64,000 nucleotides of DNA from Streptomyces cylindrosporus (GTDB taxonomy: Bacteria > Actinomycetota > Actinomycetes > Streptomycetales > Streptomycetaceae), in NCBI RefSeq assembly GCF_022698165.1, contig NZ_JALDAY010000006.1, positions 496,001 through 560,000 of the forward strand. The letters run 5' to 3'. Below are positions 32,990 through 40,600 of the stretch, in pieces. Every line of letters begins with the position of its first letter. Within the stretch, counting starts at the first letter, position 1. Position numbers and translations under genes: made by a program. Below the pieces are notes generated by a model that was given only the letters and a program-made list of their open reading frames with translations, did not search any database and was not told where the DNA came from.

Positions 32990-33616
32990 ATGAGCACGCA
33001 CCTCCAGGGCTCCCTCTTCGACCAGACCGACCAGCTGCGCCTCGGCTCCCTCGACGGGATCCGCCGCACCCGGCTCGGCCTCGGCGCCTGGATCGACGAG
33101 CTGCCCGGCTGGCTCACCGGCTCGGACACACTGTTCGAACAGCTGGCCGCCGAGGTCCCGTGGCGCGCCGAGCGCCGCAAGATGTACGACCAGGTCGTGG
33201 ACGTACCCCGGCTGCTCGCGTTCTACGGCGCCGACGATCCCCTGCCGCACCCGCTCCTGGACGAGGCGCGCTCCGCCCTGACCGCGCACTACGCCGAGGA
33301 GCTGGGCGAGCCGTTCGCCACCGCCGGGCTCTGCCACTACCGCGACGGCCGGGACAGCGTGGCCTGGCACGGGGACCGGATCGGGCGGGGCGCGCGGGAG
33401 GACACGATGGTCGCCATCCTCTCGGTGGGCGCGCCGCGGGACCTGCTGCTGCGTCCCATGCGCGGCGGGCAGTCGGTGCGCCGGCCGCTGGGCCACGGCG
33501 ACCTGATCGTGATGGGCGGTTCCTGCCAGCGGACGTGGGAGCACTGCGTACCCAAGAGCACGCGGGCCGCCGGTCCGCGGATCAGCATCCAGTTCCGGCC
33601 GAACGGCGTGCGCTGA
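32990..33616 (+). CDS. AlkB-family Fe(II)/2-oxoglutarate dioxygenase
   Basis: A 208-residue AlkB homologue. These enzymes oxidatively remove alkyl lesions from DNA or RNA bases. The iron ligands appear as WHGD (HxD) near residue 122 and the distal His in RTWEHCVP near 183, and the 2-oxoglutarate-binding Arg lies in RISIQFR near the end. No Shine-Dalgarno at a proper distance; TACGCT is placed for leaderless expression. Divergent from the TetR gene (152 nt) and followed by a strong hairpin terminator. Confidence 0.92.
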   Translation: MSTHLQGSLFDQTDQLRLGSLDGIRRTRLGLGAWIDELPGWLTGSDTLFEQLAAEVPWRAERRKMYDQVVDVPRLLAFYGADDPLPHPLLDEARSALTAHYAEELGEPFATAGLCHYRDGRDSVAWHGDRIGRGAREDTMVAILSVGAPRDLLLRPMRGGQSVRRPLGHGDLIVMGGSCQRTWEHCVPKSTRAAGPRISIQFRPNGVR

Positions 33617-33650
33617 GGCGGAGAGGCGGCCGCTTCCGGCGCACGCGGGG

Positions 33651-33681
33651 GCGGCCTCCGGCGGACGGTGCCGGAGGCCGC
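33651..33681 (+). terminator. Hairpin terminator after the AlkB-family gene
   Basis: GCGGCCTCCGGC (33651-33662) and GCCGGAGGCCGC (33670-33681) make a perfect 12-bp stem with a 7-nt loop, 35 nt after the stop. No T-tract. Confidence 0.75.
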
Positions 33682-33747
33682 ACCTCCTCTGTATGCGGCC
33701 GGGCCCACCTCGCGACACCTGTAGTGACCGTGTTCGCCGGGTTAGGC

Positions 33748-34047
33748 ATGGTGTGGGCGATGCCGATCCGGTTCCTCGTCGCCGGTCTCGGCGCCCGCCA
33801 CTCGCTGCGCCGCCGCGGGCCGGGAGGCTTAGCCCTCGAACGCCTCCTGCGTCGTACTGGCACATCTGGCCACGCTTCCTCACGGTTCGTCGTCCTACTG
33901 CTGGCCTTCTGTCTGCTGCTCCTCCTGTTCGCACTTCCGCTGTACGTGCTGCACCAGCCGGTCGTCGTCGCCTTCGCCTACGGGGTAGTGGGCTGGAGGG
34001 TGCGGCGTACGCGAGTGACGAGGTTCCTGTTCGGGAGGCGTCCCTGA
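33748..34047 (+). CDS. Small hypothetical membrane protein
   Basis: About 99 residues from the ATG at 33748 (a GTG at 33724 is also in frame). A basic stretch (residues about 18-38) is followed by a strongly hydrophobic segment RFVVLLLAFCLLLLLFALPL (about residues 49-68) and a second weaker one (VVVAFAYGVVGW), ending in an Arg-rich tail. No family recognised. It fills most of the 523-nt gap between the AlkB-family and MBL genes; coding bias is moderate, so it may not be real. Confidence 0.45.
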   Translation: MVWAMPIRFLVAGLGARHSLRRRGPGGLALERLLRRTGTSGHASSRFVVLLLAFCLLLLLFALPLYVLHQPVVVAFAYGVVGWRVRRTRVTRFLFGRRP

Positions 34048-34139
34048 GCAGCGAATTGGCCCGGACCCGGTGGTTCCGGTCCGGCCCGGCTCTGCTTTGC
34101 TGTTGCTGTCGGGCAGGAACTCTGGACTCGGGGTCGGTC

Positions 34140-34886
34140 ATGCGGGCAGACGTGCGGCAAGTCGCCGACGGCATTCATCTGGTGCACGGCAGCAACACCA
34201 ACTGGGTGATCATCAGGGAGGGGGACGAACTCACGCTGATCGACACCGGCTATCCCGGGGACCGGCAGCAACTCCTCGCCTCGCTGACGGCGGTGGGCGG
34301 CTCGCCGGAGGCCGTGGCGGCGGTGCTGATCACCCACGCCCACAACGACCACCTGGGCTCCGCCGAGTTCCTGCGCTGCACCTACGACACGCCGGTCTAC
34401 CTGCACGAGGCCGAAGTGCCGCACGCCCGCCGGGAGTTCCTGCACCAGGTGACCATCGGGCAGGTGGCGCGCAACAGCTGGCGGCCGGGTGTGCTGCCCT
34501 GGGCGGTGCACGCCCTGCGCTCCGGCGGCACGGCCAAGGTCCCGGTCGGCGCGCCGGAGGCGTTCCCGGTGCAGGGCGCGCTGGACCTGCCCGGCCGGCC
34601 CGTGCCGGTGCACACGCCGGGCCACACCGACGGGCACGTGGCCTTCCACCTCCCGGACGCGGGCGTGGTGATCTCGGGCGACGCACTGGTCACCGGCCAT
34701 CCCACCTCACGCCTGCACGGGCCCCAGCTGCTGCCCGACATGTTCCACCACGAACGCACGCGGGCCGTTGCGTCCCTGGACGTCCTGGCCGGGCTGGAAG
34801 GCGGGCTGCTGCTGCCCGGGCACGGGCCCGAGCACCGTGGTCCGGTCCGTGAATCGGCACTTCAGGCCAAGGAGCGCGCCCTCTAA
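34140..34886 (+). CDS. MBL-fold metallo-hydrolase
   Basis: A 248-residue metallo-beta-lactamase-fold hydrolase. Metal ligands are in LITHAHNDHLGS (HxHxDH) near residue 62, VHTPGHTDGHVAFHL near 162, GDALVTG (bridging Asp) and LLPGHGPE near the C-terminus. The family includes glyoxalase II-like thioesterases and lactonases; the substrate is unknown. It starts about 90 nt after the small membrane ORF and shows no clear Shine-Dalgarno. Confidence 0.9.
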   Translation: MRADVRQVADGIHLVHGSNTNWVIIREGDELTLIDTGYPGDRQQLLASLTAVGGSPEAVAAVLITHAHNDHLGSAEFLRCTYDTPVYLHEAEVPHARREFLHQVTIGQVARNSWRPGVLPWAVHALRSGGTAKVPVGAPEAFPVQGALDLPGRPVPVHTPGHTDGHVAFHLPDAGVVISGDALVTGHPTSRLHGPQLLPDMFHHERTRAVASLDVLAGLEGGLLLPGHGPEHRGPVRESALQAKERAL

Positions 34887-34927
34887 GGTGAGGTGACGAT
34901 CACCCGCGAGGCAAGGAAACGCACGCC

Positions 34928-36163
34928 ATGGCACTGCAGATCAGCGCGACCAACCCGGAGCATCCCGCGCTCCTGCTGGCCCTGCCGTGGCACCTGCCGC
35001 TCGAGGAGTGGCCGGAGGAGTACCTGGTCCCGCTGCCGCGCGGCATCTCCCGGCACGTCGTGCGCTACGCGCGCGCCGGCGACGAGGTCATAGCCGTCAA
35101 GGAACTCGCCGAACGCCCCGCCCTGCGCGAGTACGAGCTGCTGCGCGACCTGGACCGGCTCGGCATCCCCGCCGTCGACCCCCTCGCGGTGGTCACCGGC
35201 CGCACCGGTGCCGACGACGCCCCGCTGGAGCCGGTGCTCGTCACCCGGCATCTGCGCGGATCACAGCCGTACCGCTCGATGTTCGAGACGACGATGCGCC
35301 CGGCGACCATGCACCGCCTGATGGACGCCCTGGCCGTGCTGCTGGTGCGGCTGCACCTGGCCGGGTTCGCGTGGGGCGACTGCTCGCTGTCCAACACCCT
35401 CTTCCGGCGCGACGCGGGCGCCTACGCCGCCTACCTCGTGGACGCCGAGACCGGTGATCTGCATCCCCAACTGAGCACCGGGCAGCGGGAGTACGACCTC
35501 GACCTCGCGCGCGTGAACATCAGCGGGGAGCTGCTCGACCTGGAGGCGTCCGGGGCGCTGCACCCTTCCGTGGACCCGATCGAGTTCGGCACGGAGATCT
35601 GCGCCCGCTACGGCGACCTGTGGGACGAGCTGACCCGCACCTCGGTCTATCCGGCGGGCAAGTACCACTACATCGAGCGCCGGATCCGCCGCCTGAACGA
35701 ACTCGGCTTCGACGTCGCCGAGATGCAGATCCAGCACTCCTCCAACGGCGACACGGTCACCTTCGTGCCGAAGGTCGTCGACGCCGGGCACCACCAGCGC
35801 CAGCTGCTGCGGCTGACCGGCCTGGACACCGAGGAGAACCAGGCCCGGCGGCTGCTGAACGACCTGGAGAGCTGGATGGCCACCCAGGACGACTACGCCC
35901 CGGGCGACCCCCTCGCCGCCCGCCCCGAGGTCCTCGCCCACCGCTGGGTGCGGGACGTCTTCCGGCCCACGGTCCGGGCCGTGCCGCCGGAGCTGCGGGG
36001 CTCGATGGACGCGGCCGAGATCTACCACGAGCTGCTCGAACACCGCTGGTACCTCTCCGAGCGGGCCCAGCACGACATCGGCCTCGACATGGCGGTCGCC
36101 GACTACATCGAGAACGTGCTGCCCAAGGCGCGCGAGACCCTGGTGCCGGTCACGCCTGAGTGA
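34928..36163 (+). CDS. DUF4032, kinase-like protein
   Basis: 411 residues. The N-terminal half has a protein-kinase-like fold related to lipopolysaccharide kinases: VIAVKELAERP (VAVK-like Lys) near 54, WGDCSLSNTLF (catalytic-loop equivalent) near 150, and LVDAETGD (metal-binding Asp) near 170. The C-terminal half is the DUF4032 helical domain (GKYHYIERRIRRLNELGFDV). Substrate unknown. AAGGAAA upstream of the ATG; 41 nt after the MBL gene, possibly co-transcribed. It overlaps the convergent Usp gene by 14 nt. Confidence 0.9.
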   Translation: MALQISATNPEHPALLLALPWHLPLEEWPEEYLVPLPRGISRHVVRYARAGDEVIAVKELAERPALREYELLRDLDRLGIPAVDPLAVVTGRTGADDAPLEPVLVTRHLRGSQPYRSMFETTMRPATMHRLMDALAVLLVRLHLAGFAWGDCSLSNTLFRRDAGAYAAYLVDAETGDLHPQLSTGQREYDLDLARVNISGELLDLEASGALHPSVDPIEFGTEICARYGDLWDELTRTSVYPAGKYHYIERRIRRLNELGFDVAEMQIQHSSNGDTVTFVPKVVDAGHHQRQLLRLTGLDTEENQARRLLNDLESWMATQDDYAPGDPLAARPEVLAHRWVRDVFRPTVRAVPPELRGSMDAAEIYHELLEHRWYLSERAQHDIGLDMAVADYIENVLPKARETLVPVTPE

Positions 36164-37037
36164 CCCGGGCGTGCGGGACCACGGCCACCGGGCACGGCGC
36201 GTGGTGCAGGACCCCGTGCGCCACCGAGCCGATCCGCGCGCCCACGGCCGTACGGCGGGCACGGCGGCCCACGACCATCAGCTGGGCCCGCCCGGCGACC
36301 GACAGCAGCACCTGCCCCGCGCTGCCCATCTCGATGTGCTCCAGCACGGGCACGTCCGGGAAGCGCTCCCGCCACGGCTCCAGCGCCGCGGTCAGCGCCT
36401 TCCTCTCGTACGGCTCCAGGCCGCCGGCCTCGTCGAGGAGCTTCATCGAGCCGGGGCTGTACGCGAACACCGGCGGCAGCGTCCAGGCGCGCACCGCCCG
36501 CACGGTCGCCCCGCGGGCGGCCGCCGTCTCGAAGGCGAACCGCAGCGTGTCGGCGCTGTCCTCGGGCTCGCCCTCCTGACCGACGACGATCTCGCGGCCC
36601 GCGGCCTCGGCGGTCGGCTGGTCTCCGGCCCGGACGAGCACCACCGGCCGCGTGGTCTCGGCGATCACCTGCTGGCCGACCGAGCCGAGCAGGAACCCGA
36701 CGACCGGTCCGTGCCCGCGCGCGCCGATGACCAGCATCTCGGCGTCGGCCGCCGCGCCGACCAACTGCTCGGCGCTCTCGCCCTCCAGGACGTCCGTGGT
36801 CACCTCCAGGCCGGAGTGCCGGCTGCTGACGGCACGGGCGGCCTCGGACACCGCGTCCCGCACCCACCCGGCCTGCGTGTCGAGGTCCGCCGCGTCGATC
36901 GCCTCGTACGGCTGGAACCGCCAGGCCTGCACCACCCGCAGCGCCAGCCCCCGGCGGACCGCCTCCCGGGCCGCCCAGTCCAGTGCCGCGATGCTCTCCT
37001 CGGTTCCGTCGACGCCTGCGGTGATCGGGCGGGTCAT
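36150..37037 (-). CDS. Universal stress protein, tandem UspA domains
   Basis: 295 residues containing two UspA domains. Domain 1 starts ITAGVDGTEESIAALDWAAREA and ends with the ATP-binding GARGHGPVVGFLLGSVGQQV. Domain 2 is more diverged: its loop MVVGRRARRTAVGARIGSVAHGV keeps the G-x2-G-x9-G(S/T) pattern only loosely. Usp tandem proteins respond to hypoxia or stress in actinomycetes. GGGAGG lies about 9 nt before the ATG. Confidence 0.93.
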   Translation of the reverse strand: MTRPITAGVDGTEESIAALDWAAREAVRRGLALRVVQAWRFQPYEAIDAADLDTQAGWVRDAVSEAARAVSSRHSGLEVTTDVLEGESAEQLVGAAADAEMLVIGARGHGPVVGFLLGSVGQQVIAETTRPVVLVRAGDQPTAEAAGREIVVGQEGEPEDSADTLRFAFETAAARGATVRAVRAWTLPPVFAYSPGSMKLLDEAGGLEPYERKALTAALEPWRERFPDVPVLEHIEMGSAGQVLLSVAGRAQLMVVGRRARRTAVGARIGSVAHGVLHHAPCPVAVVPHARVTQA

Positions 37038-37086
37038 GGCACTGCCTCCCAGTGTCGCGGTCAGGTCACTCGCGCCCAGTCTTCAC

Positions 37087-37092
37087 TAGGCT
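37087..37092 (+). promoter_or_regulatory. -10 element for a leaderless transcript (VOC gene)
   Basis: TAGGCT ends 6 nt before the ATG at 37099 and no Shine-Dalgarno is present, so transcription is predicted to begin at the start codon. Confidence 0.5.
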
Positions 37093-37098
37093 CGCCCC

Positions 37099-37455
37099 AT
37101 GACCTTGGAATGGGAGCAAGTGATCGTCGACTCGGCCGACCCGGAGGCGCTGGGCCGGTGGTGGGCCGAAGCGCTCGGCTGGGTCGTGGTCAACGACGAG
37201 CCCGAGGAGTACGAGATCCGGCCCGAGAAGGACCGGCTGCCGGGGCTGCTCTTCGTGCGGGTGCCGGAGACCAAGACCGTCAAGAACCGGCTCCACCTCG
37301 ACTTCCGCCCCGAGGACCGGGACGCGGAGGTCGAACGGCTGCTGGCGCTGGGCGCACGCCACGCGGACATCGGGCAGCGGGGCGACGAGTCGTGGGTGAC
37401 GCTGGCGGATCCGGAGGGGAACGAGTTCTGCGTGCTTGCTCCACGCAGGCGCTGA
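37099..37455 (+). CDS. VOC-family (glyoxalase-like) protein
   Basis: 118 residues with one vicinal-oxygen-chelate repeat pair: WEQVIVDSADPEALGRWWAEALGW at the N-terminus, KNRLHLDFRPEDRDAEVERLLALGA in the middle, and VTLADPEGNEFCVL at the end. This Glyoxalase_6-like type is common in streptomycetes; some members give resistance to drugs, others are uncharacterised. Probably a homodimer. Leaderless start. Convergent with the small helical protein, 16 nt between stops. Confidence 0.88.
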   Translation: MTLEWEQVIVDSADPEALGRWWAEALGWVVVNDEPEEYEIRPEKDRLPGLLFVRVPETKTVKNRLHLDFRPEDRDAEVERLLALGARHADIGQRGDESWVTLADPEGNEFCVLAPRRR

Positions 37456-37471
37456 CACGGCCGCGCCGACG

Positions 37472-37897
37472 TCAGCTGTTCCTGTGCACGTCACGGCCAG
37501 CGTTGAAGACATTGATGCTGCCGCCCAGCTGGGTGTAGGCGGACACCGATACCTGGCTGACGCGCACGGAATTGGTGGGCGGCGTGAGACCGGGGCTGCT
37601 TGCCACGAACTCCCGCAGGCGGGAGGCGGTTTCCGGGCGATCGCTCACCAACAGGCGCAGCCTGGCTCCCCAACGGGGCACCATGTCCGCCAGCATCTCG
37701 TCGCGGGACATCTCTGGGCTGTTCGCAACGGCGTCGGCAAGAGCGTCGAGCCTCAGTGCCGTCACCACGTCCTGCTGCTCGTCCTCGTCGAAGGTCCTGA
37801 GGAAACCGGCGCGGACCGCGGACCAGTCGTCCCGGCCCACCGCGGAGACGAGCGTCGTGACGACCGCCTCAGTGAGGAGAGCCATCTCGGAATCCAT
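37472..37897 (-). CDS. Small helical protein with C-terminal amyloid-like tail
   Basis: 141 residues. Residues 1-103 are predicted all-helical (LLTEAVVTTLVSAVGRDDW; DEMLADMVPRWGARLRLLV). A proline-containing linker follows, and residues 111-141 form a Ser/Gln/Asn/Gly-rich tail ending GSINVFNAGRDVHRNS. Streptomycetes have many proteins with this layout, a roughly 100-residue helical domain then a short repeat-like tail with AGRD-x-H, and similar tails occur in NLR-associated bacterial amyloid-signalling motifs. GGGAGG precedes the ATG. It starts 38 nt after the NB-ARC/TPR gene stop, same strand, so it is probably the last gene of that operon. Effector or adaptor role is inference. Confidence 0.75.
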   Translation of the reverse strand: MDSEMALLTEAVVTTLVSAVGRDDWSAVRAGFLRTFDEDEQQDVVTALRLDALADAVANSPEMSRDEMLADMVPRWGARLRLLVSDRPETASRLREFVASSPGLTPPTNSVRVSQVSVSAYTQLGGSINVFNAGRDVHRNS

Positions 37898-37935
37898 ACG
37901 ACCTCCCTGGTCGGACCGCGTGGTGAGCATACCCT

Positions 37936-40473
37936 TCACCGATCTCCACGTATGCCGTTCAGAGCGGTGCGCAGCGACAGCGTCAAGGAGTGTTCGTCTC
38001 CGAGGACGCGCCGGGCAACGTCGTGTGTCCGTGCCAACATAGCCTCGGCCTCGACGGGGTGGCCCATGCTCCACAGGGCCTGCGCCAGGTCGTGGTGAGA
38101 CGCGATGGTGTCGGGATGCTCCTCTCCCAGGATTCGGACACGGTCAGCGGCCGCCTTCTCCAGCAAGGGCAGCGCCTGCTCATCGTCGCCCGAGGCCATG
38201 AGCGCGAAGGCGAACGAGGCCAGAGACGTGAGGGTGTCGGGATGATCCGCACCGAGGACGCGCTGCCGGTCCGTCAGCGCCCGCTCCAACAGTTCGAGAG
38301 CCCGTCCCGGATCGACCGCTCCGTGGACAAGGCCGAGATTGTTGACGGTGGCGAGGGTCCTCGGATCGTCCTCTCCGAGCACCCGGATCTGATCGGCGAG
38401 GACCCGCTCATAGGATTCGCGTGCCTCGACCACGTCACCGGACAGGAGATGGACGTAGGCGAGGTTTCCGCGCGTTGTGATGGTGTCCGGATGGTCCTCG
38501 CCCACCACTCTGATCAACTCCTCCAGAAGCTGGGTGTAGCGGGCACGCGCGCCGGCCAGGTCGCCCGAGGAGGCGAGAGCGGCGGCGAGGTTGTTCTCCG
38601 TGCCGAGTGTCTGGATGTGTTCTGCGCCGAGGATGCGCACCTGGTCGTGCAGGAGATTTTCGTAGGTTTCCACCGACCGGTCGATGTCACCGGCCGACGC
38701 GTATGCGGCGGCGAGGTTGTGGCGGGTAACGAGGGTTCGCGGGTGGTCTTCGCCCAGAATCCGTCGCTGGGTGTCGAGGATGCTCTCGTAGGACGTCAAG
38801 GCGTGCTCGACGTCGCCGAGTGCGTGATAGGCGAGCGCGAGGTTTGCCGCTGTCACCAGGGTTCCGGGATGGTGGTCGCCGAGGACACGGGACTGGCGTT
38901 CGTGCACGTCCTCGTAGAGGGTGACGGCTCTGCGCGTGTCGCCCGCAGACGCGTAGGCCCCGGCCAGGTTGTTCAGCAGCGCCAACGTGTCCTGGTGGTC
39001 GCGCCCGAGTTCCCGCGTCACATCCTCGACCGCCCGTTCGAGCAAGGTGACAGCACGTCGGACGCTGCCCTGCTCAACCAGGAACTGTCCGGTGCGCGCT
39101 CGCAGGACGGCCATAGCCGGCGTCGCGGAGCGTGGCTGGATGTGGGCGTCCAAGTGGTCGACCTGTGGGAGGAGTTCGTTCCACCAGGAGAGCGATTCGC
39201 GAGTGACAAAATCGTCCGGCAGCGACGCCAATAGCAGGTCGGTGGCGCGTTCCTGCGCCACCTGGATCCGCTCTGGGGCACGGTGCGGATCGGCAGGGTC
39301 GGGGGTCCTTGCGGTCGCCTGCACCAACGGGTGCACGGAGACCGTGTCCCGGTCGAGGGTGATCAGGCTGTGTGCTGCGAGTCCTGCCAGGGCCCTGAGC
39401 ACTTCGCCTTTGTGGCCGAGTCCGACAAGGAGAGTCCGGGGAATACCTCTCGGCGCGTACCAGGCCATGATGCGCAGCAAGTCGGACGCGAGTGGGTTGT
39501 CCCTCAGCCGGTCGAGACTGATCTGCCACACCCGCGCGACCGTCCGTTCGGGGGCCCAGCCCTCCGCCGAGGAAGCGAGCGTTTCCGCGGGGTAGTCATG
39601 AAGCAGCGCGAGATAGTCATCCGCGCCCATGTACGTCACTCGGCAGTAGGCGGCGGCCTGCTCGATCGCCAGGGGCAGATGGCCGAGTTCCCGGCACAGT
39701 GTGCGGATGCCGGTCAGTCCGGAGGCATTCGCTCCGCCCGCGTCGGAGATCCGTCTGAACAGTTCGATGGCGGACGGTTCATCCAGTGCGTCGATCCGCA
39801 GGTCCGTGGCCACGCCGTGCCAGCCGCCAGACCGTCGTGTCGTCACGAGCACTCGTCCTCGCGGATTGAGCCGGGCCAGCAGCCCTCGGACGTCGTCGGG
39901 TTGGTCCACGTCGTCAAGCACGAGCATCCAGTCGTCGTGCGCGCTGAACCACTGGAGCGCCCGTTCCCGCAGAGTGTCGGCAGGCAGCACGGCGAGCACG
40001 GGCTGCAGAGCCCGGGCGAAGTCCACGAGGCCCGCGTCGATCTCCTCGCCGGTCTCGGCCCGGGCCCACCACACGACCCTGCCCTCGGCCGTGTTGCGTG
40101 CCGCGACATACGCAGCGAGGGTCGTCTTGCCCACACCACCCAGACCGTGCACGGCCACCACCCGCCCGCGGTCTGTGTCCAGGGTCTCCTCCAGCAGCCG
40201 GACCTCGGCCTCACGTCCGACGAAGACACCTGGAACCCCGGGGATATTAGTGAGGGAACTGACCGGCTCCACGTCCGCCAGAGGTACGAATGCCTCGGGC
40301 GGCAGCAGTCCCTCGCGCGTCCCCTCGCGCAGCGCCTCGGCCGAGCCCGCTGCGGAGACCTGGGCGAGAGCAACAGCCAGTTGTTCCGCGGACACGTCGG
40401 TTCCGGTTTCCGGTCCCGGCCCGCTGTCCGGCACCGGATCACCGGCCCGGTTCTTGCCTCGTGGCCACTTCAC
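37936..40473 (-). CDS. NB-ARC / TPR (NLR-like STAND) protein
   Basis: 845 residues with no signal peptide. An N-terminal linker (1-80) is followed by a P-loop STAND NTPase: FVGREAE at 84-90, Walker A HGLGGVGKTT at 109-118, Walker B WMLVLDDVD at 182-190, a sensor-like RVLVTTRR at 207-214, and GHLPLAIEQAAAYC near 265. A winged-helix region ends near VHPLVQATAR. Residues about 460-840 contain about eight kinesin-light-chain-type TPRs (LGxDHPxTLxxxxNLAxAYxxxGD). Such proteins oligomerise on ligand binding. The short N-terminus MKWPR matches that of the upstream paralogue. No enzymatic effector is fused, so signalling must go through a partner, perhaps the downstream small protein. Confidence 0.93.
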   Translation of the reverse strand: MKWPRGKNRAGDPVPDSGPGPETGTDVSAEQLAVALAQVSAAGSAEALREGTREGLLPPEAFVPLADVEPVSSLTNIPGVPGVFVGREAEVRLLEETLDTDRGRVVAVHGLGGVGKTTLAAYVAARNTAEGRVVWWARAETGEEIDAGLVDFARALQPVLAVLPADTLRERALQWFSAHDDWMLVLDDVDQPDDVRGLLARLNPRGRVLVTTRRSGGWHGVATDLRIDALDEPSAIELFRRISDAGGANASGLTGIRTLCRELGHLPLAIEQAAAYCRVTYMGADDYLALLHDYPAETLASSAEGWAPERTVARVWQISLDRLRDNPLASDLLRIMAWYAPRGIPRTLLVGLGHKGEVLRALAGLAAHSLITLDRDTVSVHPLVQATARTPDPADPHRAPERIQVAQERATDLLLASLPDDFVTRESLSWWNELLPQVDHLDAHIQPRSATPAMAVLRARTGQFLVEQGSVRRAVTLLERAVEDVTRELGRDHQDTLALLNNLAGAYASAGDTRRAVTLYEDVHERQSRVLGDHHPGTLVTAANLALAYHALGDVEHALTSYESILDTQRRILGEDHPRTLVTRHNLAAAYASAGDIDRSVETYENLLHDQVRILGAEHIQTLGTENNLAAALASSGDLAGARARYTQLLEELIRVVGEDHPDTITTRGNLAYVHLLSGDVVEARESYERVLADQIRVLGEDDPRTLATVNNLGLVHGAVDPGRALELLERALTDRQRVLGADHPDTLTSLASFAFALMASGDDEQALPLLEKAAADRVRILGEEHPDTIASHHDLAQALWSMGHPVEAEAMLARTHDVARRVLGDEHSLTLSLRTALNGIRGDR

Positions 40474-40600
40474 GAGCCACTCCTATGCACGTAGCGGCCT
40501 GTCCTCGTGATCGTCACGTCCCCTGCCCTGCGCGTGCACGTTGCGCCTTCAGTGTCCACCAGCCTGGTCATCTTCCCGACCTGCCGCTCGCCCGCACCGT

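Noticed and set aside
37936..40473. AfsR/SARP-type regulator
   Set aside because: No N-terminal OmpR-like DNA-binding domain; the protein begins with a short linker straight into the NB-ARC domain.
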